This document shows positions 40,024-51,399 of a stretch of DNA of 64,000 bases, piece after piece. A program made the translations under genes and the position numbers. The stretch is from Azadirachta indica (Eukaryota; Streptophyta; Magnoliopsida; Sapindales; Meliaceae), in NCBI GenBank assembly GCA_022749755.1, contig CM040452.1:11116350-11180349 (forward strand), read 5' to 3'. A model generated the notes under the pieces. It made no database searches. It had not been told where the DNA came from and was given only the letters and a program-made list of their open reading frames with translations. Position 1 is the stretch's first letter; the number at the start of each line of letters is the position of its first letter.

Positions 40024-41277
40024 CTAATCTCCCCTAGATGGGCACCATGGAGTCATGTCCATAGGATAACTTCCCAACACCCTCAAAAACGAGGTGAATT
40101 CCTGAACCTCAGCCAACGCATTCTGTGCTCTTACTTCGGCCATCGACGCCTCAAAATCCACGTAAAACATGTACTCGAAATGCTTAGCTGTCCCCACATT
40201 CGCATCATCGACCAACCTGATCGGACGGTTCCTGTGTGGCCGTGATTCAATCTTCGTCAAACTTATGTTCCTGAACGCGAATGCGGATAACACTTTGAAC
40301 AAAACGCTGGTCCCCTTATCATGCGCGAACACAATACTGGTCTTGAATGGCCGATCTGTACGTGGAATTATCGGCTCACGCGCTAACATCACGAACCTCG
40401 TTACATTACTCGAATCGTCCTGAATTCCGTCCGCCAAGATTTGTAACCCGTACAAGTCGGCGGCGCGTGCGGATGCGATTGCTGCGGTGTCGCGGAGCTG
40501 GTTGGCCGCGATATACTCGGCGGCGCCGGCCGTATCGTCGACGGCTTCACGAGTGACGTTGAGTCCTAGCTTTGTTAGAGTGTGTTCGCACTGAGAGAGC
40601 GCTTGAGGATGTGAGATGACGCGCGAGAGATACTCTTTGCGTACGCCTGGTAAGGCTACGAGACAGTGGTGCACCGGAAGCTGCACTTCGCCGACGATAT
40701 GTAGGCGGTGGCGGAGGAGAAGGTCATAGTTGCGGTGAATGGATCCGCCTAACGAGTTTTCGATAGGTAAAACGGCACGGTCGGCGATCCAAAGCTCGAC
40801 GGCCTGGAAAGCGACCTCAAATTGGTCGCAAGGAATGGCCTCACAGTTAGGATACGCTTTACCAGCGGCGGCTTCAGAGTAGGCGCCAGGAGCGCCTTGG
40901 TAAGCGACTCTCAGCTGAGAACCGTGCATAGGAGCCGGGGACAGGTCGGTAATTGTGAGCGGCTTCTGAGGCGGAAGTTTAGGCTTGTTATTACTGTTGT
41001 TATGGTCGATTGGTACAAGGTTGAGGTCAATGGAGGTCTTGTGGCCATTAACAGCAGCAACATGCTCGGCAGATTTATCAGAAGGCTGCTGCTCCTGAGA
41101 CTGAGAAACAACCTTACTGGACAAAATAGCGCAGGAGCTTAGCCAGTCTGCGCGGGTCCAAGCGACGCCGTTTGGGAAGTGAACCGAGTCGGATCTGTGA
41201 ACACAGCTAATCCGGGTGAATTGACGACGGTTGCTGGAACGGATAAGCTGAGAAGGAGGAGGAGAAAGAGTATTCAT
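40024..41277 (-). CDS. ADT: Arogenate/prephenate dehydratase, plastid, phenylalanine biosynthesis
   Basis: A single uninterrupted frame of 417 aa. Known role: decarboxylation and dehydration of arogenate to phenylalanine (or prephenate to phenylpyruvate) in the chloroplast stroma, the last step of phenylalanine synthesis feeding protein and phenylpropanoids. Seen: Ser/Arg-rich N-terminus suited to a transit peptide (about residues 1-50), a variable linker, the prephenate dehydratase domain from about 122 ([12 protein letters not shown]) to 300 with [16 protein letters not shown] and the catalytic NVTRF motif (Thr293), then an ACT domain (about 312-404) with the ESRP motif (344-347) that binds phenylalanine in feedback control. 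All signature residues are present. Intronless genes are typical of the ADT3/4/5 subgroup, which I infer here. Coding GC is far above the flanks. Expected to be functional. Confidence 0.96.
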   Translation of the reverse strand: MNTLSPPPSQLIRSSNRRQFTRISCVHRSDSVHFPNGVAWTRADWLSSCAILSSKVVSQSQEQQPSDKSAEHVAAVNGHKTSIDLNLVPIDHNNSNNKPKLPPQKPLTITDLSPAPMHGSQLRVAYQGAPGAYSEAAAGKAYPNCEAIPCDQFEVAFQAVELWIADRAVLPIENSLGGSIHRNYDLLLRHRLHIVGEVQLPVHHCLVALPGVRKEYLSRVISHPQALSQCEHTLTKLGLNVTREAVDDTAGAAEYIAANQLRDTAAIASARAADLYGLQILADGIQDDSSNVTRFVMLAREPIIPRTDRPFKTSIVFAHDKGTSVLFKVLSAFAFRNISLTKIESRPHRNRPIRLVDDANVGTAKHFEYMFYVDFEASMAEVRAQNALAEVQEFTSFLRVLGSYPMDMTPWCPSRGD

Positions 41278-41466
41278 TTTGATTTTTTCTTTTTTTTGGA
41301 TGAATTATCAAAATGTAAAATAAAAAAATATAAAAAAAAAATTAAGAAAGAGAAGGAGGAAGAAGAGGAGAGGGAGGAGGGTAGGTGAGATTAGATTTTA
41401 GGTTTAGCTTGGTGTTCTCTGTGGAAGGGAACGTCAAGCTGGGAGAAAACACTGGATGTAAAGAAG

Positions 41467-41474
41467 TATTTATA
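41467..41474 (-). promoter_or_regulatory. TATA box of the arogenate dehydratase gene
   Basis: TATAAATA on the minus strand, about 190 bp upstream of the start codon, which would leave a 5' UTR of about 150-160 bp. No better TATA is nearer at a suitable distance. Confidence 0.6.
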
Positions 41475-41554
41475 TTCGACAGAGAGAGGAAAATGAGAAG
41501 AAACTAAGAGTAGTAGACGAGTCTTTGAGAGGATGGTAATGTGTGCGAAGGTGG

Positions 41555-41576
41555 TTCGGTCAATCTCACACCTACC
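41555..41576 (-). promoter_or_regulatory. AC-element (MYB-type) and W-box-like motif upstream of ADT
   Basis: ACCTACC (plus strand, 41570-41576) is the AC-I type element bound by R2R3-MYB regulators of phenylpropanoid genes. GGTCAA next to it (about 41558-41563; TTGACC on the gene strand) resembles a WRKY site. Both lie about 85-110 bp upstream of the TATA box. Motif match only; function inferred. Confidence 0.4.
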
Positions 41577-43044
41577 CCCATTTCTCTTTATTATTATTAT
41601 TTTTATTATTTACCTTTTCTAATATGACGCCGTAACGTGGTTTTTAGATTTTACCGTTTACTACGTAGACACTAGAACCGAATAATAAGTAATTAATTAA
41701 TTAATTTTAAATAAATGTTTAGATATTTCAATATTTACTTTGTCCTTTCTGAGGGAGCATAACAAAATTAACATTGTGCGGTTAAAAGATATATATTAAA
41801 AAAAAAAGGCAATTTATTTATTTGTTTATTTTTTAGAATTGATAAAGATAACCCTTAGTGAAATCAGTCAAAGTAAAGCTAAGTTCCAAATTCCAATTAA
41901 GCAATTTTATATAACTTAAATTTTTATAATTTTCTCAAATTATAATAATTATAAATTTCAAATATAATTTAAATTGTTAAAAATGTAATAATTTTGATGA
42001 TTTAAAATTTAAATTATAATTTGTATTAAAAATTATGATATCATCGATACTTCACCATGCGTGTGTATAATTTAGTTAAATTTAATAATCTTTAATAATA
42101 GGTGTTATAAGTGGGGAAGACACATCGTCACAAATAATTGCTTTATTTTTTTTTCAATAATTTTGGAAATATTTAAATGAATGTTCATGTTATGGCTATA
42201 TTATATATAGGTGATACTATTATTGAGTTCTTTGTTTTTTTTTTTTTTTTTGGAGCCTACATTTTCTCGAAAGGGTTTGTAATTAGGACCACTAGTTTTT
42301 ATATTGAATTAGATGATTTTGAAAATATTTAGGTAAATAATGCATGTTTATGATTTTAAGTTATAGTTGAATTTATTTTAACTCACGTTTTTTTAAATGC
42401 CTCTTAAAACCAACCTTTGAATTAAGTTAGTTACGACGCATATAAAGATCTCAATTCATTTATATTGGATTATGGTCCTATCAAATCCCTCAGTTAAAAA
42501 ATAAATAGGTGATAAAAAATAATGGGATAACTATAAATAGGTCTTAATTTAAAAAAAAAAGAAATAATAAGTCAGGGTTTGTTTATTATAATTTATTTTA
42601 TTTATTATTTATAAGAACCTTAGGTATCTATTTGTTATTATCCTTAAATACAATTATATTCATGTCTCACAGCCCTCAAAAAGTACTAAATCACTCAGAG
42701 TAAATAAGTGCATATATAATTACATATCGATCCAACTACCTTTAACAAAATCATTTATTAATTATGTTGTCTCAAGAATTTTTTCCAATTAGTTTACCAT
42801 ACAAAATTTGTATCTTTTTGATCTTAATAAGATAAAAATATTATTTGTATGTCTTGCTAAGATAAAAAAAAATTGTTGATTTTTATTAATATAAAAAAAT
42901 TAATTTAAGGAGACAATTAGAAACTTAATTGATGTAGTGTATGAACAAATATTTTTGAATACCTTTTCATGATTCTAAATCATTTCAAATTTTTTTAAAC
43001 GAAAATAAAAAATCATAGAACTCCTAACTTGAAAGATCGCACGA

Positions 43045-43045
43045 C

Positions 43046-43093
<48 letters not shown>
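43045..43093. repeat. (TAA)n microsatellite
   Basis: About 16 uninterrupted trinucleotide units. The Leu-rich open frame on the minus strand (42975-43184) is an artefact of it. Confidence 0.95.
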
Positions 43094-43099
<6 letters not shown>

Positions 43100-43727
43100 T
43101 GTCAAAGTTTTTTAGGATTCTTTTCATTTTTATTATGTGGGTATTCTCGTCGAATGCATATGAGTGTAGAAATCTCACCTGCATATAAGTAGATGTCTAA
43201 AATATGCTATCAAATGATTATATAAACTCCCAAGTCCCAATAGAACTTTAACTATATTGTAATGTTCATATTTCAAAATATAAACGTATTAACCATATTC
43301 ACAACGATAATAATTTCGAAGTATCACAGTTTAGTAGTATCTAACGTCAATTATCTTATGCATCAATTTGCGTTAACAAAAATTAACTTACTAATACTCT
43401 AAAAAAATAGGAAAAGAATAACAAATATAACTTAAAAAAAACTAGAAACATAAATGAAATTGGTATTTTAAAAATTTTGAGTGATAAAGATCAACAATTA
43501 AATAAACTCATACAACTAATATACACCACAATTAAAACACATGTAAAATTTAAACTCAACCATTTAATTTAGATTCCAAAAATTGATATCATCGTAATTA
43601 TATGATCTATTGTTAGATATTAGTGGGGTTACTTTCAAAATTAGTAGGTTTAAATATAAGAAATTTATTTTATAGGTTTAAATTATAAATAATATTACAT
43701 ATGAATTAAAATAAAAATGGGGCCTTT

Positions 43728-43760
43728 AGAGAGAGAGAGAGAGAGAAAGAGAGAAAGAGA
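43728..43760. repeat. (GA)n microsatellite, interrupted
   Basis: GA units with two AA interruptions. Confidence 0.93.
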
Positions 43761-44235
43761 ACTAGTTATACAAGTAAAAAAATTATAGCCTTATTTAAGT
43801 TGTTTGGCTTATTTAAGTAAGATTGGAAGAATAAGTTGAGAGTTTATTTATGTTTTGCTTTTGCTATTTAAAAATTTATAATCATTTGTGATTAGATGAT
43901 GTCAAAAGCTGAGAAATAAAGAATAATTTCCTTTAAATAAATCTATCATACTTTTTTTTAATTTTCTTTTAATTTTTCTTTTAAAAATTTTTTTTTTGTG
44001 TGTGTATGAATTGATGTATTAATTTACTTGTTATTTTTGTATTAAAAAGAATTCTCCAAAAAAGGAAAAAAGAAACACATATATATATATTATCAAGTGA
44101 TACCAAATAATTTTTTTTTAAAGCACAATTAATGAATAATGTATTTCATAAAAGGAATATCACTTTAAAATATAAGTATGAAAGTTTAAAAAAATTAAGT
44201 TAAACCTTTTATAATTTATAACATAAATAGAGGTA

Positions 44236-44660
44236 GTATTTATTTTTTCTGCTTGAAATCTTAATATCACTGAAATTTGAATTTAATTAAAATCTGAATC
44301 TAATTAATATGTTTATTTTTTTACTTTAAACATTTGAATATAAATGTTAAATTATTTGCTTTTTAAAAATAAAACTTTTAAAACTAATAAGTTGACATAT
44401 ATATTTAAAAAAATTGTTAAATTAATACATTAAATTATTGACATATAAAAATATTAAATAATAAAATAAATATATTATTAACAAACAAAATATTTAAAAA
44501 TATTTAGACGTTTACTCATTCAGATTTAAGTCAAAATTTTTAACTTAATTATATTAATATATTTTTAATAAATATTTAGACATATGTTAAAAGATAAATA
44601 ACTTTTAAACATTTGAATAATTATATTTTCACTTCAACAAAAAAAAAAAAAAAAAAGGCC
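44236..44660. mobile_element. Dispersed AT-rich MITE-like element, copy 3 of 3
   Basis: The best preserved of the three copies. It starts after a T-run with CTGCTTGAAATC, contains TAAAATCTGAATCTAATTAATA and ATTAAATTATTTGC, and ends ATTTGAATAATTATA, then CACTTCAAC and an 18-bp A-run. The ends are loosely inverted. No coding capacity. Confidence 0.6.
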
Positions 44661-44904
44661 GGAGTCACTTTCAATTATAAATTTTTTATACTTAGGTTTA
44701 AAGGGGAGAAGTTATTTTTAATTTATACAACTTATATTTTTATTCTCATTTATTTTTTTTAAAGTTTACTCAATCAGTTACTTTATAAAATGTCAAAATG
44801 TATAAATGAGTTTGTAGAGACTATTTGTGCTACTATTATTGCATCCGAATCTTGTTGTCAAATTATTTAACATAAATTTTAAAAATCCAGTTACTTTTTT
44901 CATA

Positions 44905-45849
44905 GGGATATTTTCAGTTTAATAATCTTTATATATAACAAAAAATTCAAAATCATCAACATGATCCTATTTTTGTCCAGTTTGTTGTGAAAGTTAACAG
45001 AATTTGATGAATTTACATTGTTATCTTTATTAAAGTTTTTTGAGACATGTGCAAAGACATAAATACCCTTATACTTATATTGTTAGCGCATATAAAAAGA
45101 TCAAACTACCCCTACATCTAGTGATGGAGTTAGGATTGATGTTGATGAGGGTCAAAATGAAGTAATATAACTTTTTTTGCGGTCAAAAATAACAAATATG
45201 AAATTTAAAAGGCTAAAATTGATAATTTTTATCAAAAAAAAATTTCAAATTTTTTGCGGGGCTGAACCTGGCGCCGCTACTACCCACATCTATACAAAGT
45301 ATGATGGATACATTTTTATTATGTATTATATTATTAGAATTAATTATTATATATTGTAATTAACTATTAGCTTTTTCACCCAATCCAAATAGTAGTCCCA
45401 AACAATACACTTGGGTCTGCAAATTTGAAGTTTAAAAATTGGGATTTGATCATTGGGAAGCTCACAGTTTATAAGCACCCACATAACTCTCATTTTTACA
45501 TGCTAATCCCACCACCAGATTCAACCCAACAACAATCAAAACATCTAATTAAAATGTCTCATACTCGTCTATACATAATTCAGTAAACAACATAAAATCA
45601 ATGGAGGTGTGTTAAATTTCTATAACGAAACCTGAATACAAATACCCATTTAACGACTCTAAATATTGATATTTTTACATGTTTTTATATTTCTTTTGTT
45701 TAAAAATAATTAATACATATGAAATCTCAATTTTACCTCCGACTTTCACGGCAATTGGACGGAAAATGAGATTGTGTTGATCACTTTTTAAAATTTTAGG
45801 TTATATATAAAAATTATCAATAATTTAAAAATAAAGTTAAAAATATCCC
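44905..45849. mobile_element. Older long-TIR element, 945 bp, with 9-bp imperfect target duplication
   Basis: Ends GGGATATTTTCAG (44905) and, inverted from 45849, GGGATATTTTTAAC. The inverted similarity extends about 110 bp, including ATTTTTATATATAAC and a GATCAACA/CATCAACA block. Flanks TTTTTCATA (44896-44904) and TTTCTAATA (45850-45858) match at 7 of 9. Probably the same broad class as the two intact elements but older. Confidence 0.65.
45119..45282. mobile_element. Nested hAT-type MITE, 164 bp
   Basis: Begins TAGTGATGGAGTTAGG and, inverted, TAGTAGCGGCGCCAGG; this fits the hAT terminal pattern. Eight-base flanks CCTACATC (45111-45118) and CCCACATC (45283-45290) match at 7 of 8, the duplication length of hAT transposases. 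It sits wholly inside the 945-bp element, so it inserted later. Confidence 0.7.
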
Positions 45850-46610
45850 TTTCTAATAATGTATATGTATTTCATAAAATCTTAATTATATACAAATAAA
45901 TGTTAATAACTTCTCTCTATAAGTTTTTATAATATACGTTATTTTTGGTTTGAAAGAAATAATATAGATTATTTAAAATTTAAAATCTTAATTATATATA
46001 TCAATAAACCTTAATAGCTCATATTATAATTTTTTTATAAAAATTTTAAAATACTCAATATACCCAAAAGTAGGAATTTTTAAAAAATTTTAATGAAAAT
46101 AAAATATTACTTTTTTTTAAAATAAAAAATAAATAGACACGTGATATAATATTATGTAACGGCTTATTATTATAATTAATTAGTTAAAATAAAATATTTT
46201 TTTTATGATATTGTATTTAGAATTATGCAATAATTACTTCATTTGTAATTATATTCAAAGCATAGATAATGCATTGTTTTTTTTTTAATGTAAAAAATAT
46301 TAATTGTCAAATAAAAAAGTAAGTAATTATTTACTAAAATGCTAAGTAAATTAATGGGAATAGTGTTTTTTTTTGGGAGTAAATTGGATTAATTTTAAGA
46401 GTAAAATTATTAAATTTAAGTACTATAATTACAAACGTGTCCTTACTAAGAGATAAATTTAGTAATTATTGAAAAAGGATTGTAAAATTAGTTTATTAAA
46501 GAAAAGAAACGGAAAAGAAAAAGACACGAGTGTATTTTATATTTGAAATTTTAAATTGAATTGACATTTAAAAAGACATGCAATCGTCTTCAAAGTTTAT
46601 AGTAAAAATG

Positions 46611-46643
<33 letters not shown>

Positions 46644-47082
46644 AGTTTTTATTAATTTGTCATATTTTAATTTGGTAAAAATAAATCAACTTTTAAACAG
46701 ATACTGACAACTAGAAGATGAAAGAATTAATATAAAATCTGAGAATTAATTTTTTTAATTTTAAAAGTATATGATAAGATTATATTATTATTTGTAATAA
46801 TTAATCAACATAAGTAATTTAGAAAAGGGGGAAAAAATTCCCATATCAGTCAAAACATACATTTCTGCACTTACAATGTTATGGTTTCATTAATAAAAAT
46901 AAATAAATGAAAAAACAATAAAAAAAGTTATTTTTTTAATATAATTTATATCTATTAATATTACAATTAGAATTCTAATAGTATTAGAACCAGATTAGTA
47001 TTATATCAAAAATTTACTAAAAGTTTAATTACAGTTTGTTGTAATACTAAAATTTTAAATTCTACGTATATTAGATGTGAAA

Positions 47083-47206
47083 AAAAGAGTTCATATTTTA
47101 TTTGTGGAGAAAATTTCAACATAATAGAGAGGAACATACAATCGGCAGGACTCGAACACATGCGGTCAAGGGGCGTGCAATCCGACCGGCCAAGAAAGGC
47201 ATGGGT
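47083..47206 (-). other. tRNA-like Pol III promoter remnant (SINE-like head)
   Basis: On the minus strand, TGGCCGGTCGG (47182-47192) fits the tRNA A box and GTTCGAGTCC (47148-47157) fits the B box, spaced about as in tRNA genes. A run of seven T follows near 47083. The stems do not pair as in a real tRNA, so this is not called a tRNA gene. Confidence 0.4.
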
Positions 47207-47344
47207 GGCATAAAGTAAGGTTGGTTGTATTTTTACTTTAATACAATGACATTCAGTTTATGTATAATCCAATGTGAACACCATAATTAAGCTTGGCAGC
47301 AATTTGTAATTGATTTTAGTCCATCATCACCTAAAATTATAGTA

Positions 47345-47380
47345 TACTATATTATATTATATTATATTATATTATATTTA
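47345..47380. repeat. (ATATT)n pentanucleotide repeat
   Basis: About six to seven units of ATATT. Confidence 0.92.
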
Positions 47381-48759
47381 TATTCGCAACTTCTAGATAA
47401 TGTTGACTTAACCGAAAGTTTGGAATGCTCGAAGTATTAATTTAATTAATTATTTTATTTTAAATAATAACATTAAGATCATTTATTTTAAGAAAAATAC
47501 AAATAAAACATAATTTAAAATATCTTTTGCAAATCTCTAATGTCTAAGTTCTGATAATAAAATTAATATTTTAACTGTTACATTCTTAAAATAAAATTTG
47601 CCAAGAACTTATTATAACACTTAGGATTCTAACAATTATTATCTAAATTTGCATAATAATAGAAAGTAAAAATTTGGTGTTTTGTAAGTGAAATTTCTTA
47701 TTATTATCTAAATTTTTTTTATTTTTTTGACAAAAAGTACATATACATTTTTAAAGTTCAGAGTGAAATGATATTTTAGTTCTATTGATTCAAAATAAAA
47801 AAAATACTCATACAAATTATTTTTCATTAAATTTTTTTATTAGTTTAAATAATTTATTCATTTTATGTTACAATTACTATAATGCTCTCTTAATTATGAT
47901 TATTTTAAGAGTTAAATATACTTAGTTATCCTTACTTTTGTCTAAATCCATGAATCAATCTCCATTTGGGATTAGTGACTAAAACCTAAAAGCTTATTTT
48001 ATAATTTTTAACTAAATTTATGTTTGGTACATAAAAAAATTTGAACTGTTTATTTCTTAATATAGTGGATGTTGACAATTATTCTTATAAGTATGCGAAG
48101 GATTACTTTTAGAAAAGCACTAATCAAATAATTTATGAAGACAGATAATATAATTTCTAGTATTTATAACCTAATTTTATCACCGTAATGGAATAAAATT
48201 ATATCCTATATTTTCATAAATCTTAATTCCATAATAATCATTGTACATTATAACCTTTTGATACTAAGACATCCAAATGCAGATACTCTACTTTATAATA
48301 TTATTTTCTAAATAATTAACTTAGTACTTGATTATTTCTTAAGTATAACAATAGTAGATTATTTTATAAGTCAAGAGAAATTCAAAATAGTCCTATGCTA
48401 AACTATTGTGCAAGTATTTTAAAAATTATTATAAATAAAATATATATTTGTCCAAAATATCAGAAATGTATAAAAATTTGTATCATTTTTTTGTTTGTGA
48501 TTAGGTTAAAACTCGAGGATCAAAATGTAATTTCTCATGCTCTCAGTCCTCTAGTAATAGACAACTATTTATAACTTCCAACTTTACCTGAAACAAGAAA
48601 GTGCATTTTAAACTTTGATGAAAATACACGGCAACGAGGGAAGAAGTAGGTGGGAAAAATTTAAATATAAAAAAAGAAAAAATATATACAAATAAGAAAT
48701 TGCCAACTACCACGTTGATAATTTCGTAATTAAATTCGTGGGAAATTAAAAAAATTTCT

Positions 48760-48910
48760 TAAGACCACACGTTTTGTGTAACACGTGCACCATTGACCGG
48801 TCTGACTGGTCTTCTCTCGTGCTGGATTAAGAAGGGTCGTTGAAGTGTGGCCGTTAATTTATAAGTATTCCAGGTGGCAAAAAACGTGTAAAGTTAACGT
48901 CTTGAGTTGT
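48760..48910. promoter_or_regulatory. GC-richer patch with G-box and W-box
   Basis: CACGTG (48782-48787), TTGACC (48793-48798), a second ACGTG near 48885 and GTTAACGTC near 48895 lie in a short block of higher GC. A promoter remnant is possible; no gene follows on either strand. Confidence 0.22.
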
Positions 48911-49021
48911 CTCTTCATTGTGTGTTAAATGTTTTTAAAAACATAAAAAAATAAAAGAAGTTATTCAGTTATTTAATTATTTATGGAGAAACATCCGCAA
49001 TCTTATATATATATATTTTAA

Positions 49022-49798
49022 TACTGTACTTCATCTCTAAATTTTTGAAAAAAATAAAAATAATTTTGAATTTTAAAAAAGATAAAATACTTTTTAAAGT
49101 TATTATTTATATTTAATTATTTTTTTTTTTTTTATTAAAAATATATAAAATAATTATATTATTTTATTTTTATATAATAATTAATATAATCTTATTGTAA
49201 CATTTAAATTTAAACATTATAATAATATTTTAATCCTTAATTATTTCTTTCTTTCAAAATTTATAATCAAATATCTATATCTATTATATATAATTTTTAA
49301 AAATATATATTATATTATTAAAATAATTTATTTAAAAATTATGTATAATTAATATTATCTATGTATAATTGTGTAAACACTAAGGAAATTTTAATAACAA
49401 ATTTTATATTATAAAAAATTTTACAATTAGTTATAAATAACTTTTTAAATAAATTATTTTAATAGTATAATATATTTTAGAAATTATATATAATAGATAT
49501 AAATATTTCACTATAAATTTTAAAAAAAGAATAATTAAGGGTTAAAATATTATTATAATTTTTAAATTTAAATATTACAATAATATTATATTAATTATGT
49601 AATAACAAAAATAAAAATAATATAATTATTTTATATATTTTTAATAGTAAAGAGATAAAATAATTAAATTAAGATGTAAATAGCAACTTTAAAGAATATC
49701 TTAACTTTTTCTAAAATTTAGGGGAATATCTTATCTTACTTAAAAATTTAAGGGGGTATATCAACATCTCTCAAAAGTCAAGAGGTAAAGTGTAATAT
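49022..49798. mobile_element. Large fold-back element with about 330-bp inverted arms
   Basis: The left arm (about 49022-49345) and the right arm (about 49435-49798) are inverted copies. Shared blocks include AAAAATATATAAAATAATTATA, TATCTATTATATATAATTT and TTAAAATAATTTATTTAAAAA. A spacer of about 90 bp lies between. No coding content; target duplication not resolved. Confidence 0.75.
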
Positions 49799-50697
49799 GT
49801 TTATTTTTTTTTACACAAATATTATATTTATTTTCGTACCGTTAGATTTATATATTTTCAATTATTTAAATTAAATTTAAAATATGTATTAATTATATAT
49901 TAATTACATGTGTCAGACTCAATTTTAATTGTTGAAAGTTAATAAATCTAACGTATTATAAATAATGCATATTTGTAAAAATATAGAATTATCGATTAAT
50001 TCTTTATATATATACACACATTCAATTTGGACGAAGTTTGATCATAAAAATTTTAAATAAAATCTACCTAACACGGTTATAAAGACGTGAACTAAGAGAA
50101 GGAAAGTAACACTTTGCTACTAATAAATGGCTTATAATGAAATGATATCGTTATTTCAAGTGGATACATATGTTGTTGTATTTGGTTGTGCTTGGAATAA
50201 GAACAAAATTCAGGTAGTTAGATTAAGGATAATTTTATGATTTGAGAAATACAAAATATATATCAAATAAATTATGAAAATAATTTTCCACTTGGAATTA
50301 GAATAGGAAAATCATGAGTTGACTAAAAAAGCTAAAGTTAGAGGACTTCTCATGTAAAACGAGAGTACGAAAATGTGTAAATTCTACAAGACTAAGACTA
50401 GAAGATTGACTAAGACCACTAAGTTTGAATACCAAATGTTGATTATGATAAAAAAAATAATTAATTCAAAATTTTGATTTATTAGTTGAGGGTCGATTAA
50501 GAATATTTAAAATGAAATTTAATATATATATATATAATATAAATTATAAAGAAATATAATCTTGACTTGGAAGATATTGCTTTATTTGAAACTAAGATGG
50601 TGATATGAGTTACAGTTACTTATACGAAAGATATTGGAGAACCAAATTGAGAGGTGTATTTATTTATTTATGTAAAAGAATTGAAATGAGTAAACAA

Positions 50698-50881
50698 GAC
50701 CAAGTGAGATAATTGATGATATAATGAATTAAAAGAGTAAAGAAACGTGAACACGTGGAGAACAAAGAATACAAATTTAGAAGATACACAGTAAGTTGAG
50801 ATAATTGATGATATAATGAATTAAAAAAAAGTAAAGAAACGTGAACATGTAGAGAAGAAAGAATATAAATGTAGAAGCTTA
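50698..50881. repeat. 92-bp tandem duplication
   Basis: GAGATAATTGATGATATAAT starts at 50706 and 50798. Both copies continue with GTAAAGAAACGTGAACA, and copy 1 contains a CACGTGG motif that copy 2 has lost (CATGTAG). Confidence 0.88.
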
Positions 50882-51399
50882 AGTTTTAGCTTAAATAAAC
50901 TTCATTTCGTTTCATTTTGATGACATCCCTCAAGTAATGTTTCACATTATTCAAGTCATCCACTAATAAAGTCAAATATTTATATTTTCTTCTTCTTTTA
51001 ACGTTCTAACTTCTTGAGATAGATTTTTTCTTATTCTATCTAAAAAAATAAGTAATAACAATAGATTATATATAAGGATATTGTAATATACTTAAGGAAA
51101 AGAGCAAACACATTAAATAATCTTTTAAATTTTTAGAAATAAGTTTCGAGCAAATACACCTAAGGAATATTTAATACTCTTTGAAAGGGCAAATTTCGAA
51201 TTACCCCTTAAAGATTTTGTCAACATCTCATTATTCTCTTAAAATTTAAAAATTTATCTGTTAAGTCCATCTATTAACTAAGATAACTGAAAAATTGCAC
51301 TTTATTATAATAAATCTGGTGATAAACTTATTTTACCGTGCTTACACTATTAAATGGAGTTTATAAGTTGACCTATGAGATTTATTAAATTATAGTATG

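Noticed and set aside
40012..41388. Several other frames overlapping the arogenate dehydratase gene
   Set aside because: Shadows of the GC-rich real frame on the other strand or in another phase; no independent homology.
43021..43100. Possible CRISPR-like array from regular AT-rich repeats
   Set aside because: It is a simple trinucleotide tract in a plant nuclear sequence; there are no spacers.
42975..43184. Leu-rich 69-aa minus-strand frame
   Set aside because: The Leu run is the translation of a (TAA)n microsatellite.
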